The position numbers and the translations under genes are program-made. Shown piece after piece: positions 38,742-45,858 of a DNA stretch of 45,858 nt; position 1 is the stretch's first letter, and the number at the start of each line of letters is the position of its first letter. Where the stretch lies: contig WANW01000033.1 of the NCBI GenBank assembly GCA_015521615.1, positions 1-45,858 on the forward strand, given 5' to 3'. The notes beneath the pieces were generated by a model. The model saw nothing but the letters and a program-made list of their open reading frames with translations. It ran no database searches and was not told the DNA's origin. The DNA is from Candidatus Hydrothermarchaeota archaeon (lineage in GTDB: Archaea > Hydrothermarchaeota > Hydrothermarchaeia > Hydrothermarchaeales > BMS3B).

Positions 38742-40436
38742 TCAGAAAATACTTTTCAGAAACTTTAAAAAGAGGGCAAGTGCCCTCCTGATCTTCAGCC
38801 CCTGTGACCAGTCCAGCTCTCGACGGTCTATCATTAACCTTTCTCTTAGCTCGTAGAGAGAGGCTTTCACATGCTCTTCTCCCAGAGTGCCCTTTCTCCT
38901 GTACGTATCAACAAAGTGTATCATTTCCCTGGATATGGCTATTCTCTGCTCTATTTCCCTCAGAGTATCCTGTGGCATTAGCCCGGCGTTTGCTTTTATC
39001 CTGGCAAGCCTCAGTGCGGCGTCATAGGACAGGTTGACTATGTCATCTTTGCTCAGATAAGTGGTGCGATAGCTGAGGAAGTCTTTCCAGGTAAGGCCAT
39101 TATCAAGCAGTGAATAGTGGTCCATGAGGGTGTGGGCATATTTTATAAAACCATATGCCTCTGGATTCTCGTAGGCTATTGAACCCGGGTCGAGGAAGGG
39201 TGCATAAGGTGAGATGAAGGGCAGCAGCCTACCGTTCCTGTGCTCATTCACCAGCTTTTCAGCCAGCCTCAGTGTTGTGTCTATGCTTTCTTTGGTCTGC
39301 CCGCCCAGGCCAATCATAAAGTAGAGGTCGAACTGCCTGCAACCAGCGTTAAATGCATTGTGGAGCATCTTAATTAACGCGGCATTGGAGTAATTTCTGC
39401 CAATGAGTTCCCTGACCCTTTCATCTCCAGATTCTGGGGACATCTCTATGGTGAAGTCATCAACACTCCTGCCCAGCAGGTGGAGAAATTCCCGTGACGG
39501 CGGTGCAAAGAACTCGAATATCAGGGGAATGTCCACCTTCTCCTTTTTAAGAAGCTCGAGCACACGCATACCGTACTGCTCACCACCAATAGCTAAATCG
39601 CCCAGAATAAACGCAGGTGCCCTGAACTCCTGTATTTTTAGAATGTCCTTTACCACCATTTCCGGACTGCGAAAGGCAACGCTATGGCGGTTGCAGACTC
39701 TTGCATAGGCATATTTAGAGCCTCCACAAGCTATGCAGTCGCTCTCGCATCCCTTGCGTGTGAGCACTGCCATTATAGGCCTCTCAATGAACTCGTAGAA
39801 GGGCAGCACATCGAGGCTTCTTGTGCGCAGTATGCTCTTAAAAACATAGTCATAGTCCAGGGAGAATTCGTCCAAATTAGCAGGCACGTAGCGGATTGGG
39901 TTTGCCTTAATGCGGGAGCCATCGCGATAGCTCAAATTTGGTACATCACTCACCTTACCTTTGCCAGAGATGGCATCCATTAGCTGCACAAAGGGCTTCT
40001 CGGTTGAGTCTCCACGAAGAACGAAGTCGACCTCGGGTACATCATTAAGAATCTCTTCATGAAAGTAGCTCGATGAAAGGCCGCCCATTATCACAGGCAC
40101 ATCTCCGTGAACCTGCTTACACAGCCTTGCCAGGCTTATTGCGCCATGCACATGTGGCATCCAGTGGAGGTCGATACCAAAAGCTTCGGCGCGCATCTTT
40201 TTTATGTACGATTCAGGATCAAAGTGCGGGTCTCGAAGCATCCGCAGCGCCAGATTCACTATCCTCACGCGATATCCATGTCTCTCCAGCGTTGAAGCAA
40301 TTGAAACGAAGCCGATGGGATACATTTCAAACACTGGTGTAGAGGGCACAAGGTCGTTTATGGGTCCCCAGAGGATGGGTCTCTCACGAAAGTCGAAGAT
40401 GCTCGGTGGATGAAGTAGAATTAGGTCAGCCTTCAT
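38742..40436 (-). CDS. B12-binding-domain radical SAM protein
   Basis: 564 residues. The N-terminal ~190 residues form a cobalamin-binding-like Rossmann domain (YPIGFVSIASTLERHGYRVRIVN, then VPVIMGGLSSSYFHEEIL) that lacks the DxHxxG His ligand. The radical SAM domain has CESDCIACGGS (CxxxCxxC) near residue 230, then FAPPSREFLHLL, EMSPESGDERVREL and YFMIGLGGQTKES. The C-terminus is helical and positively charged. It resembles the archaeal family typified by Thermoplasma Ta0216, of unknown reaction. Tail-to-tail with the PPAT-like gene; own promoter. Confidence 0.85.
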   Translation of the reverse strand: MKADLILLHPPSIFDFRERPILWGPINDLVPSTPVFEMYPIGFVSIASTLERHGYRVRIVNLALRMLRDPHFDPESYIKKMRAEAFGIDLHWMPHVHGAISLARLCKQVHGDVPVIMGGLSSSYFHEEILNDVPEVDFVLRGDSTEKPFVQLMDAISGKGKVSDVPNLSYRDGSRIKANPIRYVPANLDEFSLDYDYVFKSILRTRSLDVLPFYEFIERPIMAVLTRKGCESDCIACGGSKYAYARVCNRHSVAFRSPEMVVKDILKIQEFRAPAFILGDLAIGGEQYGMRVLELLKKEKVDIPLIFEFFAPPSREFLHLLGRSVDDFTIEMSPESGDERVRELIGRNYSNAALIKMLHNAFNAGCRQFDLYFMIGLGGQTKESIDTTLRLAEKLVNEHRNGRLLPFISPYAPFLDPGSIAYENPEAYGFIKYAHTLMDHYSLLDNGLTWKDFLSYRTTYLSKDDIVNLSYDAALRLARIKANAGLMPQDTLREIEQRIAISREMIHFVDTYRRKGTLGEEHVKASLYELRERLMIDRRELDWSQGLKIRRALALFLKFLKSIF

Positions 40437-40460
40437 GGAATCAGCACCGTTAAGTTTTGG

Positions 40461-40467
40461 TTATATT
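40461..40467 (-). promoter_or_regulatory. TATA box for the radical SAM gene
   Basis: TTATATT (AATATAA on the minus strand) is centred about 28 bases before ATG 40436, predicting a leaderless transcript. Confidence 0.5.
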
Positions 40468-40498
40468 CTAAAGCTATCGTTGAGAAATTGGAACCAGC

Positions 40499-40824
40499 TT
40501 AACCCAGTGAGGCCAGCAACGCATATGCGGCCACCCCCACCGCTACGCTTGCCCCAGGTTTGCCCATCTGTGCTGCGCCAGGAGCACCGTCAGCAGGGCG
40601 GTTGAGCGTTTCAGCAGTTCACCTGTGGCGATTTGCTGCTGCGGGGGCAGAACAGAGACCACCAGAAAGGCGGCTATCAGCGCTGGCCCTGCCATGTTCA
40701 GCGCCTCCGAGAGTGCTCCAGTGGTAAACTTCCTGCGCCCTCTAAGCGCGAGGTGAAGGGGTAAGAGGCGCATGAGGTAGGTGCCGGCTGCAACCAGAAG
40801 CACAGCGCCGAGCACCTCACCCAC
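40499..40824 (-). pseudogene. azlD: azlD, frameshifted (branched-chain amino acid exporter small subunit)
   Basis: AzlD-type membrane protein. The intact frame from GTG 40824 gives 93 residues: VLLVAAGTYLMRLLPLHLAL, then GPALIAAFLVVSVLPPQ and ALLTVLLAQHRWAN, ending LGQA at a TAG. In the adjacent frame the expected end of AzlD follows at once (PGASVAVGVAAYALLASLG, stop at 40499). One base is thus missing or extra near 40556-40565. Either a sequencing error or a broken gene; the truncated upstream azlC fragment favours real decay. Confidence 0.65.
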
Positions 40825-40939
40825 TGCTCCTCCACCTCCTGACCAAGGACGTTAAAACTCCAGCAATACCGGCGCCGAGTAACTCCAAACCGCCTCGCAA
40901 CAAAGGTGGTGCTGAGATAGCTTCATCAAAGGCTCGTGC
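40817..40939 (-). pseudogene. Probable azlC 3' remnant
   Basis: About 40 codons open on the minus strand, reading FDEAISAPPLLRGGLELLGA and continuing GIAGVLTSLVRRWRSSG before a TGA. It is hydrophobic with an Arg-rich end, as expected for the last helix of AzlC. Its stop overlaps the azlD start by eight bases, like an azlC-azlD junction. A TAG stands directly upstream and no AzlC body precedes it, so the gene seems 5'-deleted. Identity as AzlC is inferred from position. Confidence 0.45.
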
Positions 40940-41000
40940 CTAATACCGCACAAGCGAAATTTTTGGCAGATAACACACTGCTACACGCTACCACCACAAC

Positions 41001-41009
41001 CTTTAAATA
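41001..41009 (+). promoter_or_regulatory. TATA box of the trp-ppcA-aroA' operon
   Basis: CTTTAAATA predicts transcription near 41030 and a leader of about 47 bases. GGTGAT (41068-41073) is the ribosome site for trpC ATG 41077. The AT-rich stretch 41020-41060 holds no clear operator. Confidence 0.55.
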
Positions 41010-41076
41010 CCGGCATGCAGTACTATAATAGCTCTTGATTGCTCATCAATGAATAAATATATGCACTGGTGATTAA

Positions 41077-41820
41077 ATGTTCGCTGAGATATTCGCCGAC
41101 TGCAGAAGGAGGTTCCGCGGGTTTAAAAAGGAGGTGAAGCCAGAGCGAAAGCCCAGAAGCTTCGAGGAGGCGATTCTCTCAGCAAGGAGAAGGGGCGTTA
41201 ACCCGGTCATAGCGGAGGTGAAGTTCGCATCCCCCCGCGGAGAGATACGCGAGCCTGGTGATGTTGAGAAAATCGCCCTGGCGATGCAGCGGGGTGGTGC
41301 CTGCGCCGTCTCTGTGCTGACGGAGGAGAAGTACTTCAAAGGTAGCCTTGACTATCTCAGACGCGTCTCGGAGGTGAGTTCTCTTCCAGTGCTGCGAAAG
41401 GACTTCATCTTCGCCGGGGAGCAGGTGGACGAGGCCTACTACTACGGCGCGGACAGCGTGCTTTTAATCTCCAGCTTCTTCTCGGAGGAGGACCTCGGCA
41501 CTCTAATAGCGAGGTGCAGGTACTTCGGAATGGAACCTCTCGTGGAGGTACACTCTCCGCAGGATGTTCATCTCGCCGAGCGCTGCGGCGCCCGCATATA
41601 CGTGATAAACAACCGCGACAAGGATACGCTGGAGATAGACCTCTCACGCAGTGAGAGGCTGGCAAAGCTTATAGACGGAATAAAGATCTCTGCCTCTGGA
41701 ATTTCAGGCGAAGAGGATCTCAGGCGAGTGCTCCGGCACTGCGACGCAGCGCTAGTGGGTACCAGCATAATGCGCAGCAGGAACGTTGAAGAGGCCACTA
41801 GGAGGCTGGTGCATGCGTGA
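41077..41820 (+). CDS. trpC: Indole-3-glycerol phosphate synthase
   Basis: 247-residue TIM barrel; ring closure step of tryptophan synthesis. Motifs: PVIAEVKFASPRGEI (catalytic Lys/Glu with the usual S-P-S replaced by A-S-P), VSVLTEEKYFKGSL, PVLRKDFIF, ADSVLLISSF, PLVEVHS, INNRDKDTLEIDL and ISASGISGEEDL. Its end overlaps the trpE start by eight bases (ATGCGTGA). Confidence 0.95.
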   Translation: MFAEIFADCRRRFRGFKKEVKPERKPRSFEEAILSARRRGVNPVIAEVKFASPRGEIREPGDVEKIALAMQRGGACAVSVLTEEKYFKGSLDYLRRVSEVSSLPVLRKDFIFAGEQVDEAYYYGADSVLLISSFFSEEDLGTLIARCRYFGMEPLVEVHSPQDVHLAERCGARIYVINNRDKDTLEIDLSRSERLAKLIDGIKISASGISGEEDLRRVLRHCDAALVGTSIMRSRNVEEATRRLVHA

Positions 41821-43277
41821 GCCCAGTCTGGAGAGAATTCATGAGCTTGTCGCAGGCAGGGAGCGCTGCCTCGTGCCCCTGGTGCGGGTGCTAAGTGTGG
41901 GGGAGCTCAGGCCGGTGGATGTTTACGCGGCGCTGCGCGGGAGGGGCAACGCCTTCCTGCTTGAGTCTGCGATTTTCGGGGAGAAGATAGCGCGCTACTC
42001 CTTCCTGGGCGCAGAACCGGAGATGGTGATATCGCTTAAAAACCACCTGCTGCGCTTCAACGGCAGAGAAGAGCATGTGCGCAACCCTCTGCGCGCCCTC
42101 CGCCGATTTGTTGACTACGAGGTGGTGCCCACCACGAAGAGGCTCCCCAAGTTCTTTGGCGGGCTGGTGGGCTTCTTTGCCTACGACGTGGTGCGCTACT
42201 TCGAGGAGATAGGCAGCTCGGCAAAAGATGACCTCCTGCATGAGGATGCCCTCTTCCTTCTCGCGAGGGACGTTGTGGTCTTCGACCACTGGCGTGAGGA
42301 GATACTGCTGATTTCGAGCATGATGCTGGAGGATGAGGCTGACCTTGAGGGAGAGTACGCCCGGGCAAAGCGTGCACTTGAGGCGCTGGAAGGCACCGTG
42401 AGAAGCGCGGCAAGGGTGAGCTTTACCCCGCGCAGGGCAGAGGAGCCTGAGGTGAGCAGCAACTTCTCCCCGCCACGCCTTTGAGGAAGCCGTGAAGAGG
42501 GCAAAGGAGTACATCTACGCGGGTGAGATCTTCCAGGTGGTGCTGAGCCAGCGCTTTGAGGTGCCCTTCAGCGGAGACCCATTTGAGGTTTACCTGGCGC
42601 TGAAGAAGATAAACCCCTCACCCTACATGTACTGCCTGGAGCTGGAGGACAAGGCCATCGTGGGCTCCTCGCCGGAGATTCTGGTGCGCGTCGAGGGGCG
42701 GAAGGTGGTCACCCGCCCAATCGCCGGTACGAGACCGAGGGGTAAGGATGTGGTTGAGGATGAGGCGCTCGCGAGGGAGATGCTGAACGATGAGAAGGAG
42801 CGCGCGGAGCATGTGATGCTCGTTGACCTGGGAAGGAACGACATCGGCAAGGTGGCGCGCTTCGGCAGCGTTACCGTGGATGAGTTCATGAGCATTGAAA
42901 AATACTCCCACGTGCAGCACATGGTGAGCAACGTCGTGGGAGAGCTACGCGAGGATAAGGATGCCTTCGACGCGCTTGAGGCATGCTTTCCAGCAGGCAC
43001 TGTGAGCGGCGCGCCAAAGGTCAGGGCGATGCAGATTATAGAGGAGCTTGAACCTACTCGCAGAGGGATCTACGCAGGCGCAGTGGGCTACTTCTCCTTC
43101 TCGGGAGACATGGACTTCGCTATAGCGATAAGGACGATAGTCTTCCAGAATGGGAAAGCCTACGTTCAGGCGGGTGCAGGAATAGTCGCCGACTCCGTAC
43201 CGGAGAGGGAGTACGAGGAGACTAGGAACAAGGGCAGGGGGATGCTCAGAGCAATAGCAATGGGGGGCGGTGAATGA
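41813..43277 (+). pseudogene. trpE: Anthranilate synthase component I, interrupted by a frameshift
   Basis: The first frame (41813-42484) carries the N-terminal domain from MREPSLERIHELVAG to [10 protein letters not shown] and then stops. The second frame resumes with [18 protein letters not shown] and contains the whole chorismate-binding domain ([87 protein letters not shown]). Adding one base at the C run 42468-42471 joins both parts as [13 protein letters not shown], the normal family sequence. Both halves are otherwise clean, so this is a recent mutation or a sequence error. With trpG it would make anthranilate. Confidence 0.85.
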
Positions 43278-43837
43278 GGGTGCTGATAATAGATAATGTG
43301 GACAGCTTCGTTTACAACCTGTACCAGTACGTTGGTGAGCTTGGCGCTGAGGTGCTGGTAAGGAGGAACCATGTTTCCCTAGAGGAGGTTGAGGCGCTCG
43401 AGCCGGAGAAGATAATAATCTCTCCTGGACCGGGAGTACCCGAGAAGGCGGGGGTAAGCGTTGAGCTCATAAGAAAGCTAGGTTCTGAGGTGCCCATCTT
43501 GGGTGTGTGCCTGGGACACCAGGCGATAGGTGTTGCCTTCGGAGCTAAGGTGGCGAGAGCAAAGACGCTGATGCACGGCAAGGTGAGTAGAATCACCCAC
43601 GATGGCAGGAGAATCTACCGCGGGGTAAGCAACCCCTTCATAGCGACGCGCTACCACTCCCTTGCTATAGTGGAGGAAAGCCTTCCGTCCGAGCTTCTCG
43701 TGACCGCGCGCAGCGATGACGGCGTGGTGATGGGGGTGAGGCACAGACGCTATCCCATTGAGGGGGTGCAGTTCCATCCGGAGAGCATTTTAACCAGCGA
43801 GGGCAAAAGGATTATCAGGAACTTCCTGGAGATTTAG
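43274..43837 (+). CDS. trpG: Anthranilate synthase component II (glutamine amidotransferase)
   Basis: 187 residues. Supplies ammonia to Trp[21 protein letters not shown] is typical. The oxyanion loop is [12 protein letters not shown], the nucleophile Cys is in [10 protein letters not shown] (near residue 78), and the His/Glu are in [12 protein letters not shown]. Overlaps trpE by four bases (ATGA). Confidence 0.96.
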   Translation: MRVLIIDNVDSFVYNLYQYVGELGAEVLVRRNHVSLEEVEALEPEKIIISPGPGVPEKAGVSVELIRKLGSEVPILGVCLGHQAIGVAFGAKVARAKTLMHGKVSRITHDGRRIYRGVSNPFIATRYHSLAIVEESLPSELLVTARSDDGVVMGVRHRRYPIEGVQFHPESILTSEGKRIIRNFLEI

Positions 43838-43840
43838 CAC

Positions 43841-45301
43841 ATGGTTCCGAGATGCATGTCAACGCAGCATCCAGATAATGTCACCACACCCTTCTTTGCC
43901 CACAACTCTGTCTTAGCCGGCGAGGACGAGATTCAGGAGGCCTACTATGCCTTCTCGCACCTGGGCATAGAGGAGCAGATGTGGGACTGTGAGGGCAAGG
44001 AGGTTGACAACTTCGTTGTGGAGAAGCTGCTCACCCGCTACGAGCGCTTCTTTCGAAGCACGAGGCTCGGCCGAGAGGTGAGGCTCACCCTTCGCGTTCC
44101 CAACCCGGAGGTGGAGCGCACCGAGGCGAAGATTCTTCTCGAGACGCTTGAAAGCATCCCGCGCAACTTCGACATTGCCAGAGCCTTCTACGGCGAAGAC
44201 ATAGCCCCAATCTTCGAGGTTATCCTGCCCATGACCTCCTCCGCCAAAGCTCTGAACCGCATTTACTACTACTATAAAAACTTCGTCTCGGGTAAGGCGG
44301 AAAGGCGCTTTTTCGAAGGGGATATCAAGATTAAGGAGTGGATCGGTGATTTTAAGCCTGAGGAGATAAATGTAATCCCCCTTATAGAGGACAGGGAGAG
44401 CATGCTGCGCAGCCACGAGATTCTCGAAGCTTACCTCAGGGACAAGCACCTCGAGCAGCAGCGCGTGTTCCTGGCGCGCTCAGATCCGGCGATGAACTAT
44501 GGTTCGCTGAGTGCTGTGCTTTTAAATAAAATAGCGCTACAGCGGCTCTGGAGGCTGGCGGAGAAGCTCAGCGTGGAGCTCCTGCCCATAATCGGCGTGG
44601 GCTCAGCGCCCTTCAGAGGCAACTTCAAGCCCACGAACGTCTACAACTGCCTGTGGGAGTACCCCAGCGTGCAGACCTACACGGTGCAAAGCGCCTTCAA
44701 GTACGACTACCCCGAGGCTATCGTGAGGGAGGCAATAGAGGAGATAAAGTCGAAGCGCAGGAAGCAGCCGCGCTTTGTGAGCGAGGAGAAGTGCCTCGAC
44801 ATAATCAAAAGGGCAAGCGGAGAGTACGAGAGGCTTTTGCGTCTGCTGTCGCCGCTTATCAACCTCATCGCAAAGCACGTGCCAGCGAGGCGCAGAAGGA
44901 AGCTCCACATTGGTCTGTTCGGCTACGCCCGCGAGGTTGGCGAGGTTTCCCTGCCCAGGGCGATTCCCTTCTGCTGTGCCCTGTACTCCATAGGGCTGCC
45001 TCCGGAGCTCTTGGGGCTGAAGGCGCTGACAGAGCGCGACTTGTACTTCCTCCCTGATATTTACGTAAACTTTGAGGAGGACCTGCGCGACGCGCTGCGC
45101 TACTTCAACCCCGAGGTGGAGAAGATTCTCCCCCGCGAGGTCTGGAAGCGCCTCCCTCTGGAGCTGGTGGAGCAGGCGGAGCGGGATGAGGCGCATGCTG
45201 AGATTACGTCGAGGATAATCTCAGCGGTAAAGCACGGCGCACTTGAGAATCTTGAGGAGGACATCGTGGAGGCCGCCTGGGTTAGAAGGTTCCTGGGGTG
45301 A
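43841..45301 (+). CDS. ppcA: Phosphoenolpyruvate carboxylase, archaeal type
   Basis: 486 residues, about half the length of bacterial PEPC, as usual for the archaeal family. It begins [19 protein letters not shown] and contains [71 protein letters not shown] and [12 protein letters not shown]. It carboxylates PEP to oxaloacetate for biosynthesis. Three bases after trpG, so in the same transcript. PEP is also the precursor of chorismate in other organisms, but here the link to aromatic synthesis is indirect. Confidence 0.96.
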   Translation: MVPRCMSTQHPDNVTTPFFAHNSVLAGEDEIQEAYYAFSHLGIEEQMWDCEGKEVDNFVVEKLLTRYERFFRSTRLGREVRLTLRVPNPEVERTEAKILLETLESIPRNFDIARAFYGEDIAPIFEVILPMTSSAKALNRIYYYYKNFVSGKAERRFFEGDIKIKEWIGDFKPEEINVIPLIEDRESMLRSHEILEAYLRDKHLEQQRVFLARSDPAMNYGSLSAVLLNKIALQRLWRLAEKLSVELLPIIGVGSAPFRGNFKPTNVYNCLWEYPSVQTYTVQSAFKYDYPEAIVREAIEEIKSKRRKQPRFVSEEKCLDIIKRASGEYERLLRLLSPLINLIAKHVPARRRRKLHIGLFGYAREVGEVSLPRAIPFCCALYSIGLPPELLGLKALTERDLYFLPDIYVNFEEDLRDALRYFNPEVEKILPREVWKRLPLELVEQAERDEAHAEITSRIISAVKHGALENLEEDIVEAAWVRRFLG

Positions 45302-45305
45302 GGAC

Positions 45306-45858
45306 ATGAGTGAGATAGGAAAGCGAGTTAGACTTGAGAGGATATTCGACCGCAGGACTGGAAGGACGATTATAGTGCCTATGGACCATGGCGTTAGCCT
45401 CGGCCCAATCCCGGGCATAGTGGACATTAAAAGCATGGCAAACGCCATCGCAGAGGGTGGTGCAAATGCAGCAATTGTGCACAAGGGCGCGGCGATCTTT
45501 GGCCACAGGGGTTACGGCAGGGACCTGGGGTTAATTGTGCATCTGAGCGCAAGTACCTCGCTTTCGCCCGACCCCAACCACAAGGTTCTTGTGGCGAGTG
45601 TTGAGGAGGCGATAAAGCTTGGTGCAGACGCTGTAAGCATTCACGTCAATGTTGGCGCGGACGACGAGGCGGAGATGCTAACCCAGCTGGGCGAGGTCAG
45701 CGCGAGCTGCATGGAGTGGGGCATGCCGCTCTTGGCCATGATGTACCCGCGCGGGAGGAAAATCCAGAGTGAGCATGATGTGGAGGTGGTGAAGCACGCA
45801 GCACGAGTGGGAGCGGAGCTGGGTGCAGACATAGTTAAGACCAACTACACCGGTGATG
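45306..45858 (+). CDS. aroA': ADTH synthase / class I FBP aldolase-like enzyme (AroA'), cut by window end
   Basis: At least 184 residues from ATG 45306; the frame is open to the end of the window. It starts [20 protein letters not shown], then [73 protein letters not shown] and [11 protein letters not shown]. This fits the archaeal DhnA-type aldolases that make 2-amino-3,7-dideoxy-D-threo-hept-6-ulosonate, first step of the archaeal route to dehydroquinate. Position after trp genes favours that over glycolytic FBP aldolase. The catalytic Lys (KTNYTGD) is just visible at the edge. Confidence 0.88.
   Translation, partial: MSEIGKRVRLERIFDRRTGRTIIVPMDHGVSLGPIPGIVDIKSMANAIAEGGANAAIVHKGAAIFGHRGYGRDLGLIVHLSASTSLSPDPNHKVLVASVEEAIKLGADAVSIHVNVGADDEAEMLTQLGEVSASCMEWGMPLLAMMYPRGRKIQSEHDVEVVKHAARVGAELGADIVKTNYTGD

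Noticed and set aside
41049-41072. Seven-codon ORF MNKYMHW with a Trp codon, ending four bases before trpC: a possible trp attenuation leader peptide.
   Set aside because: The TGGTGA that gives Trp-stop is also the trpC ribosome site GGTGAT. Only one Trp codon is present, no competing hairpins are evident, and no ribosome site precedes the mini-ORF. Chance explains it.
42482-42492. Programmed ribosomal frameshifting in trpE.
   Set aside because: No slippery heptamer or downstream structure is apparent at the C run; error or mutation is simpler. Kept only as a possibility in the finding.
1-45858. CRISPR arrays, insertion sequences, integrase genes, rRNA genes.
   Set aside because: None seen: no regularly spaced repeats, transposase or integrase motifs, or rRNA-like stretches in the window.

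Overview
This window is archaeal chromosome. It carries TBP, TFE and an aIF2-beta with a TRAM tail, FEN-1 with a PIP box, archaeal GluRS and RNase J. It also has the mevalonate kinase / isopentenyl phosphate kinase / type 2 IPP isomerase set, a Tfx regulator, archaeal-type PEP carboxylase and a tRNA-Trp whose intron sits in a clear bulge-helix-bulge. CofG and CofH imply F420, and SpeD plus BpsA imply branched polyamines, which are typical of thermophiles. The best inference is a thermophilic, F420-making euryarchaeal-type lineage, probably uncultured. It is unusual in having a bacterial-style cbb3 oxidase, so it is probably microaerobic. I cannot place it more precisely from sequence alone.

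Layout. 1-3.6 kb: cbb3 oxidase genes (end of ccoN, ccoO fused to a cytochrome c domain, ccoS) and a CPH-type copper ATPase. The first 107 bases are an imperfect inverted copy of bases 199-304, which looks like a fold-back contig end. 3.7-5.4 kb: wHTH regulator plus nucleotidyltransferase, resembling a type IV toxin-antitoxin pair. 5.5-14 kb: information-processing and housekeeping genes (FEN-1, Hsp20-like, tRNA-Trp, USP, CBS, PRC barrel, site-2 protease, NAD(P)HX repair, TBP, aIF2-beta, HAD, Tfx). 14-19.8 kb: hisF, zinc CDF, a three-gene membrane ferredoxin module, hisH, hisA, hisG. 19.8-25 kb: MTA/SAH-type deaminase, DUF763, nitroreductase, and a rhodanese/TauE module. 25-32 kb: cofH-cofG, TFE, HD protein, PAC2, the TtuA/ubiquitin-like thiolation pair, speD-bpsA. 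32-38.3 kb: a DUF2283/DUF4258-like pair on the 3' end of gltX, then gltX, RNase J, idi2, ipk and mvk on the minus strand. 38.3-41 kb: a degenerate phosphopantetheine adenylyltransferase, a B12-type radical SAM protein, and a decayed azlCD. 41-45.9 kb: trpC-trpE(frameshifted)-trpG-ppcA-aroA' (cut by the window end).

The most interesting possibility is a dispersed cbb3/copper biogenesis set. The oxidase, CcoS and copper ATPase lie at the left end. About 14 kb away is an operon of a membrane-anchored beta-rich protein (probably starting at a rare ATT codon), a NapH/CcoG-like polyferredoxin and a tiny four-cysteine membrane protein. Together these look like a split CcoG (FixG) system. Other points for follow-up are the pseudo-PPAT lacking both catalytic signatures, the trpE and azlD frameshifts, and the TFE zinc ribbon lacking one cysteine. 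Many promoters place the TATA box 25-29 bases before the start codon, implying largely leaderless mRNAs.
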